This document shows, piece after piece, positions 17,064 through 24,932 of a stretch of 64,000 nucleotides of DNA. Positions within the stretch are counted from its first letter, which is position 1; each line of letters opens with the position of its first letter. The position numbers and the translations under genes were made by a program. Source of the stretch: DTBU01 sp964568845 (GTDB lineage Archaea > Thermoproteota > CALKCG01 > B24); NCBI GenBank assembly GCA_964568845.1, contig CAZMSC010000003.1:1-64000 (forward strand). Direction: 5' to 3'. The notes beneath the pieces were generated by a model. The model had not been told where the DNA came from. It saw only the letters and a list, made by a program, of their open reading frames with translations, and did no database searches.

Positions 17064-17240
17064 CTATGGACCCGTAAAACCACACAGTGGACACTTATAA
17101 GGTTTAGCTAAAACTCTACACTTCTCACAACGCCATATTATGATCCTTCCGCAGCTTGGACACGGAAATTTTACGGCTAAGTCTCCGGGCTTTATAGGCT
17201 TATTACACCAGAAGCATCTAGGTGTGTCTGATTCGGCCAT
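17064..17240 (-). CDS. Small zinc-ribbon RNA-binding-type protein (58 aa)
   Basis: Short gene of 58 codons, starting MAESDTPRCFWC and ending KCPLCGFTGP. Four Cys pairs are present: C9/C12, C27/C30, C38/C41 and C50/C53, forming two zinc ribbons. This matches the small archaeal zinc-ribbon proteins (DUF1610 type) encoded beside aEF-1 beta and predicted to act in translation. Ends 12 bases before the aEF-1 beta start. Confidence 0.85.
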   Translation of the reverse strand: MAESDTPRCFWCNKPIKPGDLAVKFPCPSCGRIIIWRCEKCRVLAKPYKCPLCGFTGP

Positions 17241-17390
17241 GGATCCACCTTCCAGCTGTTAAACAACCAAACACCGTCGTAAATATAAATGTATCTTGTA
17301 TAGAGCCTTAAACTGACGACGCTGGAGTATGACGGTTAAATTTAGTCAAGTTTATCTTAAGTTTCACGTCAATTTAAACAGGTGTTGTCT

Positions 17391-18272
17391 ATGCGTGTAG
17401 TCGGTGGACCGAGCTCCATTAAACTTGCGGAGAACATATCTCTAGAGCTTAAAGCACCTCTGATCAAAGCCCAATTTAAACGCTTTCCAGACGGTGAGTT
17501 CTACTTCAGACTATTGGAAGATGTGGAAGGCGAGGACATTTTACTCGTCCAAAGCCTACCTCCGCCTCAAGACCAGCACATAGTCGAGCTCATATATATG
17601 CTTGAAACTTGCAGAGAACTCGAAGCCAGAAGCATCATCGTCTACGCACCATACCTAGCCTACAGCCGTCAAGACCAGCGGTATCTACCTGGTGAAGCCG
17701 TAAGCTCTAAAATACTCGCAGAGACTATTCAAAGGGCTGGGGCTTCAGAGCTCTACACAGTCGATATACATAATTTAAAAGTCTTAAACTACTACTGTAT
17801 ACCTGCTTACAACTTAACAGCCGCGGAAGAGATAATAAGATACTTCCTATCGAAGGGTGTTGAAAAGCCTTTAGTCATCGCACCAGACGATGAGGAGGAC
17901 GCGCTCAAAAGAGCAGAGGCTGCTGCCAAAATAGCCGGGACAGACTACGATTGGCTTGAGAAGAAGAGGGACAGATACACCGGTGAAATAGCGACGGCTG
18001 AAAAAGCCTTAAACGTCTCAGGGAGAGACGTGGTGATAATAGATGACATCATAAGCACAGGTGGAACAGCTGCCAACGCCGCTAAAATACTCAAAAAGCA
18101 AGGTGCTAGAAGAGTATACGTGGGTGTAACACATGCACTACTAGCTGAAAACGCATTGGAACGCTTAAAAGAGGCGGGGATCGAAGAGGTCGTAGGAACA
18201 GACTCAGTACCTGGACCAGTATCGAAAATAACGACGGCGCCTATAATCGCTAGGAGGCTTAAATCGAGGTAA
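17391..18272 (+). CDS. prs: Ribose-phosphate pyrophosphokinase
   Basis: About 293 residues. Makes PRPP from ribose 5-phosphate and ATP for purine, pyrimidine, NAD and His/Trp synthesis. Visible motifs: FPDGEFYFRL, the flexible-loop YSRQDQRY, TVDIHN, and the PRPP-binding loop VVIIDDIISTGGTAANAA near residues 214-231. ATG 17391 is preferred over GTG 17382 because AGGTG (17380-17384) would serve as its ribosome binding site. Stand-alone gene. Confidence 0.94.
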   Translation: MRVVGGPSSIKLAENISLELKAPLIKAQFKRFPDGEFYFRLLEDVEGEDILLVQSLPPPQDQHIVELIYMLETCRELEARSIIVYAPYLAYSRQDQRYLPGEAVSSKILAETIQRAGASELYTVDIHNLKVLNYYCIPAYNLTAAEEIIRYFLSKGVEKPLVIAPDDEEDALKRAEAAAKIAGTDYDWLEKKRDRYTGEIATAEKALNVSGRDVVIIDDIISTGGTAANAAKILKKQGARRVYVGVTHALLAENALERLKEAGIEEVVGTDSVPGPVSKITTAPIIARRLKSR

Positions 18273-18451
18273 ACAAGCGCTTTTGAAAAAAACGGCCACT
18301 TTTCTCCCATCATCCCTTACTTTTAAAGCTGAGAATAACCCATCTCTACAAATTACCTACAATAGACCTCCATTTAAACGTCAACATCGCAAATCTTATA
18401 ACTTCGTTTAAAGCTTAAACAATAGATAGTATAGCCCTTAGTCTTATCCAA

Positions 18452-18525
18452 GGGCCGGTCGTCCAGTTGGTTAGGATACCCGCCTGACGCGCGGGTGGTC
18501 GCAGGTTCAAGTCCTGCCCGGCCCA
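18452..18525 (+). tRNA. tRNA-Val(GAC)
   Basis: Acceptor GGGCCGG (18452-18458) pairs with CCGGCCC (18518-18524), discriminator A 18525, CCA not encoded. Anticodon stem CCCGC/GCGGG encloses loop CTGACGC with anticodon GAC (18486-18488). T arm GCAGG-TTCAAGT-CCTGC is canonical. An IS element begins 11 bases downstream. Confidence 0.95.
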
Positions 18526-18536
18526 CTAAATTTTTA

Positions 18537-18563
18537 CGCTCTTTAATAAGATTTTTGTGGCTG
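18537..18563 (+). repeat. Left terminal inverted repeat of the IS element
   Basis: 27-bp left end, begins CGCTCTTTA and ends TTGTGGCTG; matches the reverse complement of 19472-19498 at 23 of 27 positions. Confidence 0.85.
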
Positions 18564-18579
18564 CTCCTTATGTTCTTTT

Positions 18580-19506
18580 ATGGATGTTCTTGGTCTTCTT
18601 TCGAGTGGGTTTGCTTGTTCAAGGCTTTTTAGGGCTGTTAGGTGGCGTGGTGGCGTTTACTGCCCTAAGTGTGGTTCTAGAAGTATTAAGGGTCATGGGG
18701 GATATAGGTGTGGTCTTAAACGCTATTTCTGTAAGTCTTGTAGGAGGACGTTTAACGATAAGACAGGCACCATATTCCACTATTCTAGGCTAAGCCTTAG
18801 AGAATGGTTCATGCTTATGCTTCTCTTCCTGGGGCTCCATAATTCAGGCCTAGGGTTAAGCTGGCTTCTAGATAGAAGCCCCATGACGGTATTCAGGGCT
18901 TTAAGGAAGCTTATGTTGAAGCTTAAGGATGGGAGGGTTGAGTTTAGAGGGGCTGTAGAGGTCGATGAATTATACGTTAATGCCGGCTTGAAGGGTAGGA
19001 ATAATAGTATACGCATTAAGCATCTTGGTAGAGAGCCTAGGCGTAGAGCTTTTAGGAGGCGTGGAAGAGGTTCATGGATTTATGATAAGCCAGCAGTATT
19101 CATCCTCGTTGGTAGAGGAGGAGGTGAAGACTATGTTCCATCAAGTAGCGTTGAGGCTGAAGCAGCCATCAAGATTGTAGGTAGACGTATCCGGAAGGAC
19201 TCAACAATATACACGGATAACTTTAAATCATACTTAGGCTTAAGCGGATTAGGCTATATGCATGAATACGTAAACCATTCAGAAGGAGAATGCCACATAA
19301 ACAACTGCGAGAATAGAGCATCGATTCTTAGACCATGGCTATCCATCCATAGAGGAATATGCAAAGATAACCTGAAACCATATCTAGCAGCATTTAAGAC
19401 ATGCAGAAGATCAAGAAACGCAAACCCAATACAAGCAACAATAGAAATCATAAAAACAATTTATATAATAACAGCCACAACATTTTTAGTAAAGAGCGAA
19501 ATATAA
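18580..19506 (+). CDS. IS1595-family (ISXO2-like) transposase
   Basis: 308 residues. N-terminal zinc ribbon (CPKC then FCKSC) followed by a DDE-type catalytic domain: D129 in EVDELYV, D213 in IYTDNFKSY, and a probable third acidic residue E244 in NCENRAS. The zinc ribbon plus ISXO2-like core is the IS1595 family layout. The reading frame runs through the right inverted repeat and its TAA (19504-19506) lies just outside the element, so the stop codon appears to come from flanking DNA. Full length and apparently functional. Confidence 0.87.
   Translation: MDVLGLLSSGFACSRLFRAVRWRGGVYCPKCGSRSIKGHGGYRCGLKRYFCKSCRRTFNDKTGTIFHYSRLSLREWFMLMLLFLGLHNSGLGLSWLLDRSPMTVFRALRKLMLKLKDGRVEFRGAVEVDELYVNAGLKGRNNSIRIKHLGREPRRRAFRRRGRGSWIYDKPAVFILVGRGGGEDYVPSSSVEAEAAIKIVGRRIRKDSTIYTDNFKSYLGLSGLGYMHEYVNHSEGECHINNCENRASILRPWLSIHRGICKDNLKPYLAAFKTCRRSRNANPIQATIEIIKTIYIITATTFLVKSEI
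19472..19498 (-). repeat. Right terminal inverted repeat of the IS element
   Basis: 27-bp right end; its reverse complement begins CGCTCTTTA and ends TTGTGGCTG. It overlaps the 3' end of the transposase frame. Confidence 0.85.
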
Positions 19507-19530
19507 ATATTAGTTTTCTGATACGCTAAA

Positions 19531-19902
19531 ATGAGCGCTATGAGAAAGGAAGTCAGATACAAGGATATGGGAGACACAATTTTACTAAAGGTCTTTGGCT
19601 ACTCTCCGAAGCTTAGGATACTGGACATATTCTTAACATGCCCCTACTTCGACTTCGCAAAAGAGGAATTGGTAGAAGAGCTTGGAATGAGCAAGCAAAC
19701 CCTCTACAAGAACTTCAAGGATTTGGAAGAGCTGGGAGTGGTCAAGCCAACGAGGAAAATAGGGAGAGCTACTCTATACAGAATAAATAGGGAGCACCCA
19801 TTAGTTAAGAAATTGGATGAAATGATAAACGAGATATCGTTACAAATAGCTGAGAAAGAGGCGGAGAAGCAAGCACAAGCTGTTCCTGTAAGTAAGAAGT
19901 AA
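19531..19902 (+). CDS. Winged-helix transcriptional regulator
   Basis: 123 residues with a winged helix-turn-helix at about 25-90: ELVEELGMSKQTLYKNFKDLEELGVVKPTRKIGRATLYRIN, followed by a charged C-terminal helix that may dimerise. Family of small archaeal MarR/ArsR-like regulators; target unknown. The start is 32 bases from the right IS end and the AT-rich aaatataaat at 19499-19508 could be its TATA box, so transcription may depend on the IS junction. Confidence 0.8.
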   Translation: MSAMRKEVRYKDMGDTILLKVFGYSPKLRILDIFLTCPYFDFAKEELVEELGMSKQTLYKNFKDLEELGVVKPTRKIGRATLYRINREHPLVKKLDEMINEISLQIAEKEAEKQAQAVPVSKK

Positions 19903-20101
19903 ATGGATGATTTGAGTTTTCTCTCTCACTCTCATTTCCGCTAATCTTCATTTAATGTAAAAAAAAAAGTTAACGATAGTGCCAAAAATTTAAACTCTAA
20001 ATTCTAAATATATTAGCGAGAGGAAAGAGAGTAGTTGCATTGGAGAAATAGTACTTTTTCATGAAGACTCAGGATGTCGAGTCGAGCTACTTTCCCTCAA
20101 A

Positions 20102-20371
20102 ATGAGAAGGGAAAAGCGTTGGAAGCTCAAGCTAGTTACATTCTTAATAGTTTTCACTTATCTTCTCTATCTAGTCTTTACGTTCACCTATGAATCTCTT
20201 TTATTCCAATATGAAGTCTCATGCAGAACTTGGTTTAAGCCTTGTAAAGAATATGCTGCTCAACCTCTAGAAGTGAATAAGGTAATGGGTTTGCTTGAGA
20301 TAAGAGGCATTCTTTCAATTTTAGCTCTAATCGCATGGATTGGAGTTAGCAGGTATGTAGGATTGGTATGA
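20102..20371 (+). CDS. Small two-span membrane protein
   Basis: 89 residues. Basic N-terminus (MRREKRWKLK), a first hydrophobic span at about 11-29, an extracytoplasmic loop with two Cys (CRTWFKPC) and a second span at about 66-85. No family recognised. Its TGA overlaps the ATG of the next frame (ATGA), so the two are probably translationally coupled. No good ribosome binding site is seen. Confidence 0.5.
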   Translation: MRREKRWKLKLVTFLIVFTYLLYLVFTFTYESLLFQYEVSCRTWFKPCKEYAAQPLEVNKVMGLLEIRGILSILALIAWIGVSRYVGLV

Positions 20372-20607
20372 GAAAAATTCCCATCAAAATGCTGTTGAAG
20401 TATAGCGGTTTGGGTTTGCTGTTAGCCGTAATTATTTACTCTTCTCAAAAGGGATTTTGACATTCCTTCGATCAGCTTATAGGTAAACTCGTTGACCTCG
20501 ACCCAGCTCAAATAGTTAAGCCACCTAAGGGCTTAGAGGTCGGATATGTGCCAATTGCTACCCGCCAAGAATTAAGCGGGAGGAAACCCAAGGAAGGCAA
20601 GAAATGA
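20368..20607 (+). pseudogene. Membrane-anchored small ORF interrupted by in-frame TGA
   Basis: A frame starting at the ATGA overlap encodes 30 residues with one hydrophobic span (YSGLGLLLAVIIYS), then TGA (20458-20460), then 48 more codons in the same frame (HSFDQLIGKLVDLDPAQIVK...) ending in a Lys-rich tail and TGA at 20605-20607. The second half has coding character. Reading the internal TGA as Trp would give ...QKGFWHSFDQ. Most likely a nonsense mutation of a 79-residue protein; recoding or a sequence error are alternatives. Confidence 0.45.
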
Positions 20608-20766
20608 AAAGAAATTAAGGATAATGCCTGCCCTCTGCGCAGAAAGATTGAGGGTAAATATAATACCGACGGTTAAAGGTGGAAATTTAAGTAATCCATG
20701 TTTTCCATAAAACCTTTCCCGCAAGGTTAACCTTAATATCACAGTTTTGGACTAGCTAACTTAGAC

Positions 20767-21066
20767 TTGAACAGTCATTTGTACATACTCGGAAGGCTTA
20801 GACGATATTTTGAAAGCATCAGCCAAGAAGAGTGCTCTTCGAGGCCTAACTATGTTGCTATCGCTAGAGTTAAGCGCGACTCTATCGAGCTTGTTGCTGA
20901 TAAGCTTAAGGAAAACTGTGACGGCTTGAAGGTTTTAGAGAGCACTGTATTTAAGTGTCTTAAAGGTAGAGGTCTTCTCACTTTTCTCATGAAAAGTGGT
21001 AGGATTGTTATCGAAGCTCCAAATGAAGATGAAGCTTTACATATTCTTGAAGAAATATTCGAATGA
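20767..21066 (+). CDS. Hypothetical protein, 99 aa
   Basis: Starts at TTG 20767 with no clear ribosome binding site. Alternating beta and alpha character (SIELVADKLKENC, LTFLMKSGRIVIEAPNEDEALHILEEIF) suggests a small folded alpha/beta protein. No family recognised. It precedes a hairpin-rich segment and faces the convergent MoaD-like gene. Confidence 0.45.
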   Translation: MNSHLYILGRLRRYFESISQEECSSRPNYVAIARVKRDSIELVADKLKENCDGLKVLESTVFKCLKGRGLLTFLMKSGRIVIEAPNEDEALHILEEIFE

Positions 21067-21069
21067 GCC

Positions 21070-21284
21070 GCATCGAGCACCGGTTGGGTCTATATGTAGC
21101 TGCCTCGTGTGGCAGATTATACGCGTAGGGGATGCGCAACGTCTTAGATGTGTGTTCACTTCGTGAACTACCATTCGGTCTGATGCTTGAATCATGAAAG
21201 ACCAGTCCTTATCGGCGGCGTGCGGGATAGGGTTTATCGGTGGGAGGGTTGAACGGCTATAGGTAGCTCACATTACACCTATCC
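21070..21284. ncRNA. Candidate structured RNA segment
   Basis: Non-coding, G+C-richer than nearby spacers, and packed with hairpins: CTGCC/GGCAG (21100-21115), GCGTA/TGCGC (21123-21137), GTTCAC-ttc-GTGAAC (21154-21168), GGTCT/AGACC (21177-21203) with an inner TGAT/ATCA. Longer pairings are possible between CACCG (21078-21082) and CGGTG (21238-21242), and GGATAGG (21225-21231) and CCTATCC (21278-21284). No RNase P, SRP, 5S or box C/D signature was seen, and the strand is undecided. Confidence 0.35.
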
Positions 21285-21563
21285 TCCGGCTACAGGAGGG
21301 AGGATCGATAGGACATCTCCATCTTGAAGTTTTGTTTCAAACCCTTTATCAAGGGAAACATTTCTTCCATTCAGTAGAAAGTTGAGAGATAGCCCTTCAA
21401 ATTCGCCAACACCATACAAGTAATCTCTAAACCTTCCACCATACTTAGCGGAGAGCGTTTCCAAGAGCTTTCCAACAGACGTATCTTCTTCCAATTCAAC
21501 CAATTCCTCACGTTTTCCCGTAAGCTCCCTTAGAAGAGCGAAATACCTGATTTTAACCTTCAT
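21279..21563 (-). CDS. MoaD-like beta-grasp protein (copy B)
   Basis: 94 residues starting MKVKIRYFALLRELTGKREE, the MoaD N-terminus, and ending LPPVAGG. Ubiquitin-fold sulfur carrier or SAMP-like modifier. It lies 28 bases downstream of the MoeB/ThiF-like E1 gene on the same strand and is presumably adenylated by it at the C-terminal Gly. Its 3' end touches the hairpin-rich segment. Confidence 0.85.
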   Translation of the reverse strand: MKVKIRYFALLRELTGKREELVELEEDTSVGKLLETLSAKYGGRFRDYLYGVGEFEGLSLNFLLNGRNVSLDKGFETKLQDGDVLSILPPVAGG

Positions 21564-21591
21564 GTTCTCAATTTTAGAAGAGGGGAAAGTC

Positions 21592-22338
21592 TTATTTTAA
21601 TCTGACGCTGCAAGTAGGGCAGTCACTTCTCTTAGATAACTGGATCGTGTCGAAGCTCATTCTCCTGAAATCTAGGAAAAGCATTCTCCCAACTAAAGGT
21701 TCTCCAATCCCCGTTAACAGTTTAACCGTTTCCACAACTTCAAGAGATGCCAGTGTTGCTGGAACAGCTCCAATTATCGGAATGGCTTCAGCTTGTGTAA
21801 CCGGGATTTTATGGAAGACGCATTTAAGACATGGGCCTTTCTCAGGTATGATGGTCGTTATTTGACCGTAAAATTCCGATACGGCTGCATGTACGAGGGA
21901 GATGTCCTTCAGAACACAGTAGTCGTTTACGAGGAAACGGGTTTTCCAATTGTCTAGACAGTCTAAGACAACATCTACACTGCCTATAACGTCCTCTATA
22001 TTATCCTCGGATAGTTCAACCGGAGCCGCTTCAACTTCAACTTCAGGGTTGAGCGCTTCAAGCTTAGCTTTTGCAACCTCCACTTTAAGCCTTCCTAAAT
22101 CCGATTGATAGCCGAGAATCTGCCTGTTTAAATTGCTGAGTTCAAACCTCTCCCTATCTATGAGGATAACCTTGCCAACTCCAGCAGCCACGAGGTACGT
22201 GGCTGCGGCACAGCCCAACCCTCCAACTCCGACGACGGCCACCTTAGAATTCTTAAGCCTCCTCTGACCTTCTACTCCGAAACCAGGTATGCGGATCTGC
22301 CTATCGTAGCGTTCAAGTTCAGAAGACGATAGAGACAT
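21592..22338 (-). CDS. MoeB/ThiF/UbaA-like E1 adenylyltransferase
   Basis: 248 residues. ATP-binding loop GVGGLG (37-42), the SNLNRQILG segment (68-76) with conserved Arg, D130 in LDCLDN, and a structural zinc site from C171/C174 (CLKC) and C241/C244 (CPTC). It adenylates the C-terminal Gly of beta-grasp proteins in molybdopterin, thiamine or thiolated-tRNA synthesis, and in archaeal UbaA-type systems also drives protein conjugation. The region near residues 180-190, where a thioester Cys often sits, shows none. It is the only E1 in the window and may serve all four carriers. Confidence 0.9.
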   Translation of the reverse strand: MSLSSSELERYDRQIRIPGFGVEGQRRLKNSKVAVVGVGGLGCAAATYLVAAGVGKVILIDRERFELSNLNRQILGYQSDLGRLKVEVAKAKLEALNPEVEVEAAPVELSEDNIEDVIGSVDVVLDCLDNWKTRFLVNDYCVLKDISLVHAAVSEFYGQITTIIPEKGPCLKCVFHKIPVTQAEAIPIIGAVPATLASLEVVETVKLLTGIGEPLVGRMLFLDFRRMSFDTIQLSKRSDCPTCSVRLK

Positions 22339-22419
22339 CGATTAAACATAGACCGTTTTACTCATAAATCTTCCCCTTGGTTAGAAAAACACTTATAATA
22401 AACCATTCGTATAGACAGT

Positions 22420-22662
22420 TTGAGTTTGAAGGTTAGGGTTAAAACATACGGGTTTATAGCTCAAAAACTCGGCAGTAGGTTAGAGCTGGAGCTTGGAGAA
22501 GAGGCGACCGTAAAAGACCTTATAAGTAAACTATCTGAAAAGCTTAAAGGGTTCGATTTAACGCAGGAGGTCGTCCTCGTAAACGGTAAAGCCGCGAGGC
22601 AAGACTACATCCTCAGCGATGGAGATGAAGTAACGATAATGCCTGCGGTAGTCGGCGGCTAA
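22420..22662 (+). CDS. ThiS/TtuB-like beta-grasp protein (copy C)
   Basis: 80 residues ending MPAVVGG, TTG start (22420) with a second TTG at 22426; no ribosome binding site, possibly leaderless. Small ubiquitin-fold sulfur carrier. It is divergent from the E1 gene and convergent with the TtuA-like thiolase, overlapping it by 4 bases, which makes it the best candidate sulfur donor for tRNA 2-thiolation. Confidence 0.82.
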   Translation: MSLKVRVKTYGFIAQKLGSRLELELGEEATVKDLISKLSEKLKGFDLTQEVVLVNGKAARQDYILSDGDEVTIMPAVVGG

Positions 22663-23594
22663 ACTACATTACACTTAGAAGCGAGGTATTGCTTAACCTT
22701 CTCTTTTAACCTGCAAAAGCCGCAAACCTCAGTTATAGTCATGTATCCGCAGTATTTACATGGCGCTAGAGCCTCCCTCTTAGCCACCAATCCAAGCTTC
22801 TCCTTCCTCCTCAAGAAGCCTTTGTAGAAGCCCATAATTGAAGATGGCATCTCTTCCTCTATTTCCTGTATAATCTTTTTGAAGAATACGTATTTTCCAC
22901 CTCTAAGAGGACATGGATCTTTAACGTGGGGAATGTTCAGAATGTCGCAGTAGAGTTTGGTCTCCTGTTCAAAGGTTAAGCAGAGGGGTTTAGCCCTCTT
23001 TCTAAGGGAGCCCTTTTCCTCCAACACCGGCCACTGTCTTTCTAAAAATTCGCTCCAGAACATTAGGGAGGATAGAAGGTTTGACGCTTCGTCATCTAAC
23101 GTATGACCTGTGACAACCACGTCGAAATCCTTCGCTTCTCTGTTTAAAATATACCTTTTCACCATCCCGCAGACGGCACATACCTCCTTATTCACAATTT
23201 TCGCCGCTACTTTTACGTCAACTTCAACCTCCTTTTTAAAGTCTAGAATCGAAACGGGGAGGTTTTCCTCTTCAGCAAACTTCTCAACAGTTTCTCGACA
23301 TCTTTCAGAGTAGTTTTCTTCTTCTATTCGACAGTTGATGTGAAAGAGATGTATGTTATACCCCAGCTCCTTCAAAGACTTAGCTAAGGCCATGCTATCC
23401 TTCCCCCCGGATACGGCGACTACAACCCTATCGCTTTTAGAAAACATTTTAAACTTCTCAATGGTCTTTTGAACCCTCTTCTCAAAGAATAATTGGAAGC
23501 AGTCTATGCAAAGCCTCAAATTATAACTCTGCAGGTATACGCCGCTTTTCACACAACCACACATCTTACATCTGACTTTCCTAAAACCCTCCAA
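22659..23594 (-). CDS. TtuA/Ncs6-like tRNA 2-thiolation enzyme
   Basis: 311 residues, PP-loop ATPase with SGGKDS at 62-67. N-terminal zinc finger C9/C12/C29/C32, C-terminal zinc finger (CKYCGYMTITEVCGFC), and a 4Fe-4S triad C139, C142 (CAVC) and C228 (DPCPL). This is the TtuA architecture, which adenylates a tRNA uridine and replaces oxygen by sulfur delivered by a TtuB-like carrier. Which tRNA position it modifies (54 in thermophiles, or wobble 34 as in Ncs6) cannot be told. The convergent beta-grasp gene and nearby E1 complete the pathway. Confidence 0.9.
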   Translation of the reverse strand: MEGFRKVRCKMCGCVKSGVYLQSYNLRLCIDCFQLFFEKRVQKTIEKFKMFSKSDRVVVAVSGGKDSMALAKSLKELGYNIHLFHINCRIEEENYSERCRETVEKFAEEENLPVSILDFKKEVEVDVKVAAKIVNKEVCAVCGMVKRYILNREAKDFDVVVTGHTLDDEASNLLSSLMFWSEFLERQWPVLEEKGSLRKRAKPLCLTFEQETKLYCDILNIPHVKDPCPLRGGKYVFFKKIIQEIEEEMPSSIMGFYKGFLRRKEKLGLVAKREALAPCKYCGYMTITEVCGFCRLKEKVKQYLASKCNVV

Positions 23595-23905
23595 GTCTCC
23601 TCCCCCAAGTTTGAATTTTAACCTCTTCTAAAGTGGCTCTAAAATGCCACAATTATTTAGAAAGACTATCTTTCAGTTTTTCAATAGGAAAAACAGGTAT
23701 TTCAATTTTCATCGCATCCTTTGATGATCATTCAATTGAGGTCGAATCTGTAGAAGGACGCTTACTAAAGTAGTGAAGGATGGGTTATATTTGGTAATTC
23801 CAGATACCGGTTGCACGTAGAGCGGTTTGAAGAGCGCTTTCACCTGGATGAGGCCTATTGCAAAAATTTATAACATAGTAATAAATCTCTATTTAATAGG
23901 ATATT
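23595..23905. other. Intergenic region
   Basis: About 310 bases without a supported gene. AT-rich, with a promoter-like aaaatttataacatag stretch (23863-23878) upstream of the HTH gene at 23906. Nothing else recognised. Confidence 0.4.
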
Positions 23906-24241
23906 ATGGGTTTAAAACCTCCATGTGAGTCATCCGTCAAGTTTATTATCCCAGCTGTAAGGCTCCTCATAGCTAAGAAGCTTATAGAGAAGTATGGGTT
24001 TACGCAAACTTCAGCCGCTAAAGCTTTAGGTACTACGCAGGCGGCTATAAGCCATTACATGCGGTCTAAACGCGGATGGAAACTCTCTGAGAAACTGATG
24101 GATATAGGCGATGTTAGAGATATTATAGAGGAAGCCGCAGGAGAAATCGCAACATCTAAAAGCCCAGAGGTAGATGCGTTAAATATATGCGAGATCTGCA
24201 AGACTATTCGGAAGCACATAGATGAGCTGAGAAGCCTATAG
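23906..24241 (+). CDS. Archaeal HTH transcriptional regulator (COG2522-like)
   Basis: 111 residues. Helix-turn-helix at about 28-60 (YGFTQTSAAKALGTTQAAISHYMRSKRG), a helical middle region and a C-terminal CEIC motif near residue 95. This matches the short archaeal predicted regulators that contain an N-terminal Cro-like HTH, related to the DNA-binding part of ThiN-fused proteins. Stand-alone gene; target unknown. Confidence 0.8.
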   Translation: MGLKPPCESSVKFIIPAVRLLIAKKLIEKYGFTQTSAAKALGTTQAAISHYMRSKRGWKLSEKLMDIGDVRDIIEEAAGEIATSKSPEVDALNICEICKTIRKHIDELRSL

Positions 24242-24448
24242 GAATCTAAATGATCGTGGGGGAGGATGCTTACATTGGACAATTTTAACATAAGGCACTT
24301 AATATCCGTCTTAATCCTCCAATTCTATAATTCATCAGCCGGAGCCTTTGAAACCCTCTAGAGCAGGGGTTGGGTTTGCTCAGTAAATAAAAGCACAGAT
24401 TTATTAAGCGCTTGGAGGGCCTTCTTAATAAGAGTATAAGTTGAAAGC

Positions 24449-24658
24449 ATGGACCACGTATTCGTAAGGGCTAAGTTTAGAGGGAGAGGCGTGCTAGAGG
24501 TTGATAAGATGCTAGTGGATAATGGAGCCTCCTTCACAGTAATGCCTCTTGATGTAGCTGAGAAATACTTTATTGAAAGGACTGCTAAAGCTTTATCCGA
24601 GGCATGTAAGGTTTTAAAGACGACTTTTGGGAGTGGGTTGAGAGGTTCGAGAAAGTGA
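24449..24658 (+). pseudogene. Retropepsin-like aspartic protease fragment
   Basis: The first 45 residues resemble the start of archaeal clan AA aspartic proteases, with LVDNGASFTVMP at about 26-37 in place of the usual D-T-G-A motif. After residue 45 the frame loses family character and stops at 69 residues, against about 110-130 for intact members. The catalytic Thr/Ser is Asn. Probably a decayed copy; the next 270 bases hold no intact frame. Confidence 0.55.
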
Positions 24659-24932
24659 ACACTAAGCCTTCTAAAGCGCTACGAGGTTGATGAATCCTAA
24701 GAGCTACGTATTCAACGAAGATCACATAGCTTAGAGTCCTAACCCTCCTCCAGGTGTCCTTTTCTAAAACTGTATGATGGGGCTTTGATGCTATGGTTCA
24801 AGCCTTTTTGAGAAGATTCTGAGGAGGCTGTTGATAGCTTTATTATATGGTTGGGTTTAGAAGGAATAAGGATGGAGATTCTAGGAAAGACTTAAACATA
24901 GAGTGTTGAAGAATACGTTATTAGGGGAGTTT

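Larger units (their letters stand above)
18537..19498 (+). mobile_element. IS1595-like insertion sequence (about 962 bp)
   Basis: One transposase gene bounded by imperfect 27-bp terminal inverted repeats (18537-18563 and 19472-19498, 23 of 27 positions identical, outer end CGCTCTTTA, inner end TTGTGGCTG). No clear 8-bp target duplication was found in the flanks, so the duplication has decayed or the outer boundary is a few bases off. It lies immediately downstream of tRNA-Val. Element looks intact. Confidence 0.85.

Noticed and set aside
21070..21284. RNase P, SRP, 5S or group I RNA
   Set aside because: Hairpins are present but the conserved cores (GAGGAAAGTCC type, GGAAGG...AGCAAC, CCATTCCGAAC) were not seen; kept only as an unassigned candidate.
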